DNA of 64,000 nucleotides, from positions 1 to 64,000 of the forward strand of contig CAMWNI010000013.1 in NCBI GenBank assembly GCA_947175545.1, given 5' to 3'. Under the pieces are notes generated by a model. It had not been told where the DNA came from, did no database searches, and saw only the letters and a program-made list of their open reading frames with translations. The position numbers and the translations under genes are program-made. Positions 8,394 to 15,469 of the stretch are shown here, in pieces; the first letter of the stretch is position 1; every line of letters starts with the position of its first letter. Source of the DNA: an uncultured Porphyromonadaceae bacterium. Its GTDB lineage: Bacteria; Bacteroidota; Bacteroidia; Bacteroidales; Muribaculaceae.

Positions 8394-9191
8394 TCACTTC
8401 AGTTTATCTAAAAGACTGCTATTGGTTTTATACGCTTTATAGCTTTCAAGATTGTTATAATTAGGCTGACCAGGCCCATAAAGCTTAGCATCAGCTTTAT
8501 TATAATAATTCATCCAATAGTCATCAAATACAACTTCGCCTAATTCTGCGAACGGCCCACTTCCGGAAATGAGCTTCTCTATGTCATCGGTTCCCCCGAT
8601 GTTTCTTGTATTACCACTACCTGGTCTATCTAATGCAATCTTCCATTTTGGTTGTACAAAGAAGATGAAATTTTCAATTACAGATTTAATTTTGTCAAGC
8701 TGGGATATAGAATAAACAGTCTTTTCAGACTCAAGTCCTTGTGTCTGCTCATATAATATACCTACCACCATATGGCACTTATATTCGCCGTATGGATGAT
8801 CCATACTCATTCTTTCAGAGCGATTTCTAAAGTAGCCCCAATAAGAGCCGAGAGTGAGACCATTTGCCCTCCTCCCTTCGTAATAACTGGACTTAAAATC
8901 CACCGCAAAAAGATTTTCTTCATTATCTTTAAAAGTCAAATCAGGATAATAATTTTGTTTGGAAGGCAACTCCAGCACTAATCCATTCTTTTTAGCAAAT
9001 AATTCTAACTTTGGAATAAGAAGAATTTCAATTATCTTAGAAACTACCTTCGTATCGTTGGTGATAGTATAAATATTTTTGTCTACATCAATAAAGCCCT
9101 TGACAATCCATTCATTATCGGCTGTCTCAAGGAATGTTTTGTAAGAGGCAATTTCAGCACTCAGAAGGCTATTGAATATTTCGGCAGTCAT
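8394..9191 (-). CDS. EcoRV-like type II restriction endonuclease (predicted GATATC)
   Basis: 265 residues, slightly longer than EcoRV (245). It has the EcoRV active site: Asp84 in YYPDLT, then Asp98 and Lys100 in AVDFKSSY, matching EcoRV Asp74, Asp90 and Lys92; Glu55 matches Glu45. The minor-groove Q-loop QNYYPD (79-84) is present. The recognition loop GSGNTRN (191-197) matches the EcoRV GSGNTTN loop that reads the GAT half-site. NDTKVVSKIIE (45-55) parallels EcoRV SDTKVLSTIFE. These shared specificity residues make GATATC the best prediction. It sits between a small HTH gene and its methylase with 1-11 bp gaps. It stays close to the family in all key residues, so it is probably active. Confidence 0.92.
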   Translation of the reverse strand: MTAEIFNSLLSAEIASYKTFLETADNEWIVKGFIDVDKNIYTITNDTKVVSKIIEILLIPKLELFAKKNGLVLELPSKQNYYPDLTFKDNEENLFAVDFKSSYYEGRRANGLTLGSYWGYFRNRSERMSMDHPYGEYKCHMVVGILYEQTQGLESEKTVYSISQLDKIKSVIENFIFFVQPKWKIALDRPGSGNTRNIGGTDDIEKLISGSGPFAELGEVVFDDYWMNYYNKADAKLYGPGQPNYNNLESYKAYKTNSSLLDKLK

Positions 9192-9202
9192 TATTTATAA
9201 GT

Positions 9203-9421
9203 TTATTTGTTTGAAACGATTAATTCTCGGACATTCACATTGATAATGTTGGATATCTCTGTCAAAGTGATCAAATCCGGTTGAGAGGTGTTAGTACACC
9301 ATTTGGAAACAGTAGCCGGATCCTTGCCAAGTTGTTCGGCAAGCCACTTTCCCGTATGTCCCGTTTCCGCTAATACAGCCTTTATTCGGTTAAGCTTTCG
9401 TATCTCTTCTTTTGTTGTCAT
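9203..9421 (-). CDS. XRE-family HTH regulator of the R-M operon
   Basis: 72 residues from the chosen start (MTTKEEIRKL). It is a lambda-repressor-like helix-turn-helix protein: GKWLAEQLGKDPATVSKWCTN is the HTH core, and the C-terminal NIINVNVRELI is typical of the fold. Small proteins of this kind precede many Bacteroidetes R-M operons and act like C proteins, timing nuclease expression. An upstream in-frame ATG at 9446-9448 is rejected because it lies inside the -7 promoter element (9446-9453). The nuclease gene starts 11 bp downstream. Confidence 0.8.
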   Translation of the reverse strand: MTTKEEIRKLNRIKAVLAETGHTGKWLAEQLGKDPATVSKWCTNTSQPDLITLTEISNIINVNVRELIVSNK

Positions 9422-9445
9422 TATTCCATTAATTGAACTTGAACG

Positions 9446-9453
9446 CAAATTTA
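9446..9453 (-). promoter_or_regulatory. -7 promoter element of the R-M operon
   Basis: TAAATTTG on the minus strand fits the Bacteroidetes TAnnTTTG -7 consensus. It would give a leader of about 15-20 nt before the HTH start at 9421, and supports that start. Confidence 0.6.
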
Positions 9454-9507
9454 CACATTTTTGCTCACACCTACAAATTATTCGGATATGCTTTAAAGCA
9501 TAAAAGG

Positions 9508-9539
9508 TGCTTAGCCATAACGTTAATCATAGCTAAGCA
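9508..9539 (-). terminator. Intrinsic terminator after the excisionase-like gene
   Basis: Eight-bp perfect stem arms TGCTTAGC (9508-9515) and GCTAAGCA (9532-9539). On the minus strand the stem is followed by CCTTTTATG. It lies 55 bp downstream of the HTH gene ending at 9594 and upstream of the R-M promoter, so it separates the two transcripts. It could also be a regulator-binding palindrome. Confidence 0.55.
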
Positions 9540-9593
9540 TCTTCTGAAATTTTAATGTATTAAAGACTTATGTCCGAATGGGGCGTAATGGCA

Positions 9594-9851
9594 TCAGGCG
9601 AGGAAGCGATCGACGTCGGCTTGGGTGTACCAGTATTTGTCGCCATGGCGGGAGTAGCCGAGGAGGCCGTTGTCGCGGAGTCGTTTCAGATAGCGGTCTT
9701 TGACGCCGAGAAGAGACATCAGGGCTTTGTTGTCGTAGATGCGCGGTGCAGCGATGGCGGAAATACAGTCTTCCTGGCTTTTTAGCAGATACAGAATTTG
9801 GTGCAGTGTTTCAATAATCGATGTTTCATTATCGGCCATACGAATTAACAT
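9594..9851 (-). CDS. Excisionase-like helix-turn-helix protein
   Basis: 85 residues (or 81 from the second Met, Met5). The C-terminal half, YDNKALMSLLGVKDRYLKRLRDNGLLGYSRHGDKYWYTQADVDRFLA, is a MerR/excisionase-type winged HTH (HTH_17). Its order is typical: helix entering 'LMSLLGVKDRYLKRLRDNGLL', then a wing with an aromatic-rich 'KYWY'. Such proteins accompany tyrosine integrases in Bacteroidales elements and direct excision or regulate mobilisation. It lies between the integrase and the cargo. Confidence 0.75.
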   Translation of the reverse strand: MLIRMADNETSIIETLHQILYLLKSQEDCISAIAAPRIYDNKALMSLLGVKDRYLKRLRDNGLLGYSRHGDKYWYTQADVDRFLA

Positions 9852-9917
9852 TGTTTGTCATGGCATTCTTGCCAATGATGGAATAAGCAAGTTAACGAAG
9901 CAGGCTTCTTGGCGACA

Positions 9918-10001
9918 CGGCTGTGTATCCAAATGTACTTATGTACTTACACATATAGACAAATAAACAAGTCTGTATATATGTAATAATATACACAGCC
10001 G
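9918..10001. repeat. Widely spaced 11-bp inverted repeat upstream of the excisionase gene
   Basis: CGGCTGTGTAT (9918-9928) and its exact reverse complement ATACACAGCCG (9991-10001) flank 62 bp of AT-rich DNA with repeated TGTACTTA/ACATATA motifs. The position is upstream of the minus-strand excisionase gene, suggesting an operator or a protein-DNA loop site. Confidence 0.5.
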
Positions 10002-10362
10002 ACTATGTATTTACACAGCAAATCGGACGTTTGCATCGCTGTTTTTATGCTTTCTTATATCAGTTTGCTTATATTAGCTTGCTCATTCTCACGGCAAAAT
10101 TAATGGGTACTGGCATAGTCATCCAAATATAGAGTAGGTCTCGTACTTGGTTGCCTCGCATTGCCTCAAACGTCCACGATACTAATACCTTCCTATCAGA
10201 TAACTCTCTGACAACAGGAATAGAGCATCCACATGGATGGGCAAGATATGTTGAGAGGCCCTCGAATTATAATCGGTGCCTATCAACCCTTGCACAAATA
10301 TCAAGATTTCCTCCAGAGTCGGAAATCCATATCAACGCCGTTGTGACACTTTGATTTGCATA
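10002..10362. other. Gene-free stretch between excisionase and integrase genes
   Basis: No ORF with coding character and no strong hairpin. The first 80 bp are AT-rich and likely hold the excisionase promoter region. The rest may be decayed sequence. I see nothing definable. Confidence 0.4.
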
Positions 10363-11721
10363 TCAGGTAGTCAGTTTGTCAGGAACAAACTGATAATTCA
10401 GTTTCTCGACTTCGGCGGTGAGGGTCTGCGGAAGAAGACGGGCGTAGACCTTTTCAGTGATATCGGTGGAACTGTGGCCGAGGAGACGGCTTACAACGGT
10501 CATGGTCAGGCCATCGTTGATGGCGAGAACCGCAAAGGTGTGTCTTGCGGTGTGGAATGACAGCGGAAATGGAAAATCCAGTTTCTCGCCGACAACGTGC
10601 AGTGTCTGATTGATGCACTTTGTGGCTGTGTTACGGGCGCGATAGAGCGCATCTGCATCGTTGAGGCTCAGATCGTCTGTCACAAGGTCGAAGACATATT
10701 TCTTTCGTCGTCCCATAGCCTGCCATTTATAAAGAATGAGCAATGCCGGGTCGGTCAGCGGTATCTTGTGCCGCTTGCTTGTCTTGATTAGCACTTTGCT
10801 CAACTCCTTTTTCTCAAAGTCTATATGACTCCACTACAGGGTCATTACATCTACAATGCGTAGACCACAGGCGTGGAATGCAAAGAGAAACATCTCGATA
10901 TATTCTTTTCGGCGCGGTTCTGTGTCATTGTTGTAGAACCCGACAAGCTGCGCAAGCTGCTCCTTGCTGAGGCTATGGCCGTCAAACTCCTTTTCGCCCT
11001 CAGATTCAAGCGTCGCCTTCTCCTGTATACGCATATCCTGAAGCATGGCGTTTATTTCAAGGTCTATCAACCCCATCTTGCACGCCGCCTCGCATCCCTT
11101 AAGAATAGGTGTCAGAGAATGGTTAATCGTTGCATCGGAATTGTTCTTGAAATCCCGTCGCCATTTGATATACTTGTCAATCAGTTCCGGCGTAACCTCC
11201 CCTATATATAGTCCGTCCGACTTGTGAGTGCCGTTTCCGGTTGCTCGCAGGAACTGCTGGAAGATATTCATCGCGCTCTGGCCGTTCTTGTAACGGCTGT
11301 AGCCAATCTTGTTACGGTTATACTCCGAGGCAAGCCGCTTCAACACAAATTCCACAAAATCCTCGCCTTTGTCTCTCCGTGTCATCTTGTCATCGAGAAA
11401 AGCGGAAATGACTTCCTCGTTGACCTGACCGGGAAATTTCAGATGATACTCATTCAGTCCGGCATCGACCTTATTGACTTTCGCCAACAGAAGATTATTG
11501 AAGCGCACGCTGTCAGGCACAGAGGCGCGTATCTCGCCACGTCCGTTGTTGCCGTTAGGATTCCAGTCGGCTATAGTGACTGATATATTCATACTGCGGA
11601 GCAAGGCTCTTCCACCGAAGATATATTCAATCTCTATCGGATAAGCTTTAGCTTTGTCATAGTTCTTCGGATACCGAAGACGGAAATGTCCCAGAGGGAA
11701 CGGTCTCTTTTGTCTGCCCAT
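10363..11721 (-). pseudogene. Tyrosine-recombinase integrase interrupted by an in-frame amber codon
   Basis: Read through, the gene encodes about 452 codons. It has an N-terminal arm-binding region (about 1-95), a SAM-like core-binding domain (about 100-220) and a catalytic domain. Catalytic residues are all present: Arg288 in ACGLRIVD, Lys in TSKRHKIPL, HTARH, LLGH and the nucleophile Tyr in VYARL. A TAG codon (10834-10836) falls directly after DVMTL, where related integrases typically have Gln or Arg before Trp (TL-Q/R-W). The frame is unbroken on both sides, so a single substitution (CAG to TAG) would explain it. Pieces: 295 residues (10834-11721), and a downstream part whose first ATG gives 146 residues. 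It is either a recently inactivated integrase, a sequencing error, or a gene needing amber readthrough. Confidence 0.8.
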
Positions 11722-11780
11722 AAATTCATGTTTTAATACTCATCAAGATAGGAATATGGTGCGAATTTACTAATTTATAG

Positions 11781-11873
11781 GCAAGTTAACAAATTTCGGA
11801 CGAGCTAAGTGTCTGAAAATAGATAAGTTTATTTTGCGGTAAAAGGATATAAAAAGCGATTGACAAGTTTATC
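11781..11873. repeat. AAGTT-type repeats beside the att site (putative integrase arm sites)
   Basis: GCAAGTTAAC (11781-11790) is repeated exactly at 9887-9896 near the excisionase gene. GATAAGTTTATT (11822-11833) and GACAAGTTTATC (11862-11873) are relatives. They lie between the integrase start and the right att repeat, where arm-type binding sites are expected. Confidence 0.4.
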
Positions 11874-11892
11874 TTATCGCTTGCCAATCGCT
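11855..11892. repeat. Inverted repeat with 13-bp arms next to the right att site
   Basis: Arms at 11855-11867 and 11880-11892 pair with one mismatch around a 12-nt loop. The sequence AATCGCTTGC recurs immediately after. There is no T-run on either strand, so it does not look like a good terminator. Its place about 50 bp from the att repeat suggests a recombinase or excisionase binding site. A factor-dependent stop after the DUF2795 gene is the other option. Confidence 0.5.
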
Positions 11893-11935
11893 TGCTTATT
11901 AGTTATTTATGTCTTAAAATCGGGCAGATTTTATA

Positions 11936-12157
11936 TCAATACTCCTCCTCGTTGAAGAAGAAGTCTTCTTTGGAGGGGTAGTCGGGCCAGATGTCTTCGA
12001 TTGTTTCGTAGGTTTCGCCTTCGTCTTCAAGTTCCTGGAGGTTTTCAATCACTTCCATAGGGGCCCCGGAGCGCATGGCGTAGTCAATGAGTTCTTCGCG
12101 GGTTGCAGGCCAGGGTGCGTCCTCGAGTTTTGAGGCAAGTTCAAGTGTCCAGTACAT
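11936..12157 (-). CDS. DUF2795 protein; its 3' end is the integration site
   Basis: 73 residues from MYWTLELASKL. The segment PWPATREELIDYAMRSGAPMEVIENLQ is the DUF2795 helical motif. The acidic tail ends in FFFNEEEY. Function unknown; the family is small, acidic and soluble. A longer ORF start at 12202 is rejected because it overlaps the -7 element (12200-12207). The last codons duplicate the sequence at 204-220, so the element has inserted here and rebuilt the gene end. Confidence 0.8.
   Translation of the reverse strand: MYWTLELASKLEDAPWPATREELIDYAMRSGAPMEVIENLQELEDEGETYETIEDIWPDYPSKEDFFFNEEEY
11943..11959. repeat. Right att-like direct repeat inside the DUF2795 3' end
   Basis: 17 bp encoding residues FFNEEE of the DUF2795 protein. 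It matches 204-220 with one mismatch (base 11948). Confidence 0.65.
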
Positions 12158-12199
12158 AGTGTCTATTTCTGTTTTATCAGTTTTCTTTGTTTTGGGGCG

Positions 12200-12207
12200 C
12201 AAATATA
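12200..12207 (-). promoter_or_regulatory. -7 promoter element of the DUF2795 gene
   Basis: TATATTTG on the minus strand matches TAnnTTTG. The implied leader to the start at 12157 is about 35-40 nt. Confidence 0.6.
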
Positions 12208-12214
12208 ATTATTT

Positions 12215-12745
12215 TTATTGTTTTTGCCAAAACTTTTCTTCAATTCCGGCATTTTTGTTGCAGAATCGTGAAAACACGAAGAGCCAATCGCTTAGTCTGT
12301 TAATGAATACCAACGGTTCCGGTTCAAGTCCGACGGTGTCCGAAACGGCAACCATAAGCCTTTCGGCGCGACGGCATACCGTGCGTGCAATGTTAGCCTT
12401 TGCGGCCAATGGCGACCCTCCGGGAAGAACAAACCGGGTCAATGGCGAAAGGCTCGAATCCATCGCGTCAATGTCAGCCTCCAGTGCGGCTATATTCTCC
12501 GGAATGATTCCGGCCGACGGGGTTCCTGCCAGATGCCCGCCGATGTCAAACAGACGGCTCTGAACCTCGGTCATCAGCCGACGTTGGACGTCAGGACATT
12601 CCTGTTCGGCAATCAGCAAACCCAACCATGAGTTAAGTTCATCAACGGTGCCGTATGCCTCGATTCTGGGGCTGGCCTTAGAGATGCGCTCACCGCCGAC
12701 AATCGATGTCAGGCCTCGGTCTCCGGTGCGTGTATATACTTTCAT
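12215..12745 (-). CDS. PduO-type ATP:cob(I)alamin adenosyltransferase
   Basis: 176 residues, normal for the family. It transfers the 5'-deoxyadenosyl group of ATP to cob(I)alamin, making coenzyme B12. The N-terminal TRTGDRGLTSIVGG is the ATP-binding signature. EAYGTVDELNSWLG, FVLPGG and the ARTVCRRAERL helix are the other conserved blocks. The usual His between FVLPGG and the RRAE helix is not obvious here (SPLAAKANIARTVCRRAE). The start overlaps the SSB stop by 4 nt (ATGA). Confidence 0.92.
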   Translation of the reverse strand: MKVYTRTGDRGLTSIVGGERISKASPRIEAYGTVDELNSWLGLLIAEQECPDVQRRLMTEVQSRLFDIGGHLAGTPSAGIIPENIAALEADIDAMDSSLSPLTRFVLPGGSPLAAKANIARTVCRRAERLMVAVSDTVGLEPEPLVFINRLSDWLFVFSRFCNKNAGIEEKFWQKQ

Positions 12746-13062
12746 AACATTTCAAGTTTATCTGTAATAATCTCCGTAACGGTATGTTTCAGTGCGGCCC
12801 GGTCTTCCCAGGTGCGGGTGCGGAGTTTGCCCTCAATCAGCAAGCGGGCGCCCTTGCGAATATATTTTTCGGCAAACTCAGCCTGAGCGCCAAGCAGGAC
12901 CACGCGATGCCATTCGGTCACACGCACAGGGTCTCCCCCGGCCGGATTGGCATAAGTTTCCGTAGTGGCCAGCGGCAAACTGGCAATTGCCCTCTGTTCC
13001 TCATAGCGCAACTGAGGGTCGCGCCCGACGTTTCCAATCAATATTACTTTCTGATAAGACAT
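12742..13062 (-). CDS. ssb: Single-stranded DNA-binding protein, short form
   Basis: 106 residues forming one OB fold: VILIGNVGRDPQLRY, LATTETY, TEWHRVVLLGAQAEFAEKYIRKGARLLIEGKLRTRTWED. It lacks the disordered acidic tail that normally binds partner proteins, so it may be an accessory SSB rather than the main replicative one. It is translationally coupled to the adenosyltransferase gene. Confidence 0.88.
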   Translation of the reverse strand: MSYQKVILIGNVGRDPQLRYEEQRAIASLPLATTETYANPAGGDPVRVTEWHRVVLLGAQAEFAEKYIRKGARLLIEGKLRTRTWEDRAALKHTVTEIITDKLEML

Positions 13063-13288
13063 TATTCCGTATTTTTTCCGCGAATATAATGAATTTTCAG
13101 AAAACTGACTCCATAGAGGGCATTTTTTCTAAGACTCAATATGCCTCATCATTACCTCTATAATGATCCGACAGGTAATTTCATCATGATTACCTTAATA
13201 GTAACAACGCATTTCCCCGAATAGTTTTTATGCACAAAAATGCTGAATTTATTCTTGATTGTTTCTTCAACTGAATCATATTTTTTCG

Positions 13289-13296
13289 TAACTTTG
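13289..13296 (+). promoter_or_regulatory. -7 promoter element of recF, giving a near-leaderless mRNA
   Basis: TAACTTTG ends only 8 nt before the recF ATG (13305). With a start site 5-8 nt past the element, the mRNA begins almost at the start codon. Confidence 0.65.
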
Positions 13297-13304
13297 CAAT
13301 CGAT

Positions 13305-14411
13305 ATGGTATTGAAATCGCTGTCGATTGACAATTTTAAGAATATTCGCCATGCGCGGCTTGAGTTTTCGCCAAAGGTCAACGGACTTTTGGGGAATAAC
13401 GGTATGGGCAAGTCGAATCTGCTCGATGCGATTTTCTCTCTGAGTTTCGGGCGCAGTTTCTGCGGCGTGCAGGACAAGATGTTGCTTACGCGCGGCGAGC
13501 CGTTTACTCTTGTAAGAGGGGCTTACGAGCGCCGCGGCCTTGACGAAGACCTGACCCTTGGGTTGACCGAGGGACGGCGCAAGAGCCTGAAACGAAAAGG
13601 AAAAGAATATCAGAAGCTGAGTGACCACATCGGGTCGTTTCCGCTCGTGTTGGTCTCGCCGGCCGACGTTGACCTGGTACGCGAAAGCGCCGAGGAGCGC
13701 CGCCGGTGGATGGACATGGTCATCTCGCAAAGCGATACGCGCTATCTCGACGCCCTTATCCGTTACGGGCGCGGGCTTGAGCAGCGCAACCGGCTGCTCA
13801 AAGACGGCGTTGTTGACCATTCGCTCTTCGACGCCGTTGAATCAATGATGGAGCCGGCTGCCGACTATATATTTAATGCGCGCAAGCAATGGGTTGAGCG
13901 ACTGATGCCGATTTTCAGCCGCCACTACGCGCTGATTTCCGGCGAGCAGGAGGAGCCGGGTCTGCGCTACGTTTCGCGTCTGGAAGAAGCCTCGCTCGGG
14001 CAACTGATGGACGAGGCCAGACGCCATGACGAAATTGTCAAACACACCTCCGTAGGCCCTCATCGCGACGACATCGAACTGACTCTTAACGGCATGGAAA
14101 TGCGCCGCACCGGCTCGCAGGGCCAATGCAAGACATTCGTAATTGCCCTGCGCCTGGCTCAGTATGAGTTTCTGCGCGAGGCAACCGGAATGAAACCGCT
14201 GTTACTCCTCGACGATATTTTCGACAAACTGGATGCCGATCGCGTGACGCGCATCGTGCAACTGGTTGATGAGGCCGGCTTCGGACAGATTTTCATTACT
14301 GACACAAACCGTTCCCATCTTGACGAAATCATGGGGCGCACCGGAGGCGATTATCGCCTATGGGAGGTTGAAAACGGAGAGTTCAAACCCTTGCATCATG
14401 AAGAAGACTGA
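13305..14411 (+). CDS. recF: RecF recombination mediator ATPase
   Basis: 368 residues, normal length. RecF is an SMC-like ATPase that loads RecA at single-strand gaps. It has Walker A GNNGMGKSN near residue 30, a signature region GSQGQCKTF, and Walker B LLLLDDIFDKLD near residue 300. The ATG lies 8 nt after a -7 promoter element. It overlaps the DUF721 gene by 14 nt, a pairing common in Bacteroidetes. Confidence 0.95.
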   Translation: MVLKSLSIDNFKNIRHARLEFSPKVNGLLGNNGMGKSNLLDAIFSLSFGRSFCGVQDKMLLTRGEPFTLVRGAYERRGLDEDLTLGLTEGRRKSLKRKGKEYQKLSDHIGSFPLVLVSPADVDLVRESAEERRRWMDMVISQSDTRYLDALIRYGRGLEQRNRLLKDGVVDHSLFDAVESMMEPAADYIFNARKQWVERLMPIFSRHYALISGEQEEPGLRYVSRLEEASLGQLMDEARRHDEIVKHTSVGPHRDDIELTLNGMEMRRTGSQGQCKTFVIALRLAQYEFLREATGMKPLLLLDDIFDKLDADRVTRIVQLVDEAGFGQIFITDTNRSHLDEIMGRTGGDYRLWEVENGEFKPLHHEED

Positions 14412-14694
14412 AGCGCAACAGATTGGAGACATCATCCATGAGGTGTTTGTCCGCTCCGGCATGGAAGATAACGAAGCGCGCCAGAAAGCCTGCATGATGT
14501 GGAGCGACATTGTCGGCCCGACGGTCAACCGCCACACTACACGCCGCTATGTCACAGCCGAGGGGATCATGCACGTTTTCCTTAACTCGGCGTCGCTTAA
14601 GAGTGACCTCTCGTTCATGCGCGGCCGACTGATTGAACAGCTAAACAGGTACGCCGGCCAACCTGACACGATTAAAGACTTGATTATACACTGA
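14398..14694 (+). CDS. DUF721 (DciA-like) protein
   Basis: 98 residues from ATG 14398. The pattern HEVFVRSGMEDNEARQKACMMWSDIVGP, then HTTRRYVTAEGIMHVFLNSASLKSDLSFMR, is DUF721, related to the DciA helicase loader. It starts inside the recF 3' end, so translational coupling is likely. A role in DNA replication or repair is inferred from family and neighbour only. Confidence 0.85.
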   Translation: MKKTEAQQIGDIIHEVFVRSGMEDNEARQKACMMWSDIVGPTVNRHTTRRYVTAEGIMHVFLNSASLKSDLSFMRGRLIEQLNRYAGQPDTIKDLIIH

Positions 14695-14714
14695 TTTTAC
14701 TACGTTAATTTTAT

Positions 14715-15155
14715 ATGCAAACCACTGAACAACCAGCCTACTCTTTCCGGCTACATACTAACGTACAGATCCGCTTTACAGACATTGACATGCTCGGACA
14801 TCTCAATAACTCCGTCTACACCCAGTTCATGGACCTCGGCAAAGTGGATTATTTCACGACAATCAACGGCGGCCCGATTGAATGGGACAGCATTAACCTT
14901 GTCATTGCCAACATCAATGTCAATTTCCTTAAGCAGACAACCCTCTATGAGCCGATCGAAGTTGTCACCCGTTGTGAACACATCGGAACAAAATCACTGG
15001 TCCTTCACCAGCAGATTGTCAACAAAAAGACGGGCGAAGTGAAAGCCGACGGCCGCGCCACAATGGTCAGCATTGACCTCAAGACCAAAACGACCACTCC
15101 GATAACGGACGACTGGCGCCGCAAGATTTCCGAATTCGAAGGCCGAGAATTCTAA
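14715..15155 (+). CDS. Acyl-CoA thioesterase (4HBT hotdog fold)
   Basis: 146 residues. RFTDIDMLGHLNNSVYTQFMDLGKVDYF is the YbgC/4HBT motif: catalytic Asp, then GHLNN on the long helix. It should hydrolyse an acyl-CoA thioester; the substrate is not evident. It lies 20 bp after the DUF721 gene and 5 bp before the next. Confidence 0.88.
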   Translation: MQTTEQPAYSFRLHTNVQIRFTDIDMLGHLNNSVYTQFMDLGKVDYFTTINGGPIEWDSINLVIANINVNFLKQTTLYEPIEVVTRCEHIGTKSLVLHQQIVNKKTGEVKADGRATMVSIDLKTKTTTPITDDWRRKISEFEGREF

Positions 15156-15160
15156 ACAAC

Positions 15161-15469
15161 ATGGACAGCATCATTTCTCTTAATTGGCAGGGGCTTCTGA
15201 TTGGCGCCTCGACTTTTCTGATTATCGGACTGTTCCATCCTCTTGTGATAAAGGGAGAATACTACTTCGGTCTAAAAGTAAACCTGGCCTTTGCCCTCTT
15301 AGGCATTGCCTCGTCAATCGGAGCGCTTATTGTTTCAAGCATGTTCTGGTCTGCGATTCTCGCAGTCATAGCCTTTTCCTCCTTCTGGAGCATCAAAGAA
15401 GTCTATGAGCAGCAGGAACGCGTGCGCAAAGGTTGGTTTCCCGCCAATCCGCGCCGCATTAAGCGATAG
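15161..15469 (+). CDS. DUF4491 small membrane protein
   Basis: 102 residues with three hydrophobic spans: WQGLLIGASTFLIIGLFHPLVI, VNLAFALLGIASSIGALIVSSM, WSAILAVIAFSSFWSI. A basic tail ends WFPANPRRIKR. The pattern fits DUF4491, a Bacteroidetes inner-membrane family of unknown function. Its 3' end overlaps the convergent antiporter gene by 11 bp. Confidence 0.8.
   Translation: MDSIISLNWQGLLIGASTFLIIGLFHPLVIKGEYYFGLKVNLAFALLGIASSIGALIVSSMFWSAILAVIAFSSFWSIKEVYEQQERVRKGWFPANPRRIKR

Larger units (their letters stand above)
204..11959. mobile_element. Integrative element carrying EcoRV-like R-M and TIR/STAND genes, inserted in the 3' end of a DUF2795 gene
   Basis: Both ends carry a 17-bp direct repeat, 204-220 and 11943-11959, differing at one base. 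The right copy is codons of the 3' end of the DUF2795 gene (residues FFNEEE). The left copy encodes the same residues in the same orientation but has no gene upstream of it. This is the usual footprint of tyrosine-recombinase insertion into a gene end, with the element restoring the gene. The integrase lies at the right end pointing away from the att gene boundary, with an excisionase-like HTH nearby. Every gene inside is on the minus strand, and the cargo is visibly AT-richer than the DNA to the right. No conjugation or replication genes are present, so this would be a mobilised or non-autonomous genomic island. The boundaries are inferred and not compared with an empty site. Confidence 0.7.

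Noticed and set aside
11855-11892. Intrinsic terminator of the DUF2795 gene
   Set aside because: Good stem, but no T run follows on either strand and the position suits an att-site protein.
204-11959. Insertion into a tRNA gene
   Set aside because: Neither end shows a tRNA-like cloverleaf or TTCRANTC box; the repeat is protein-coding sequence of DUF2795.
13158-13820. 220-codon minus-strand frame over the recF 5' end
   Set aside because: It overlaps the clear RecF N-terminal ATPase region and has no motif of its own.
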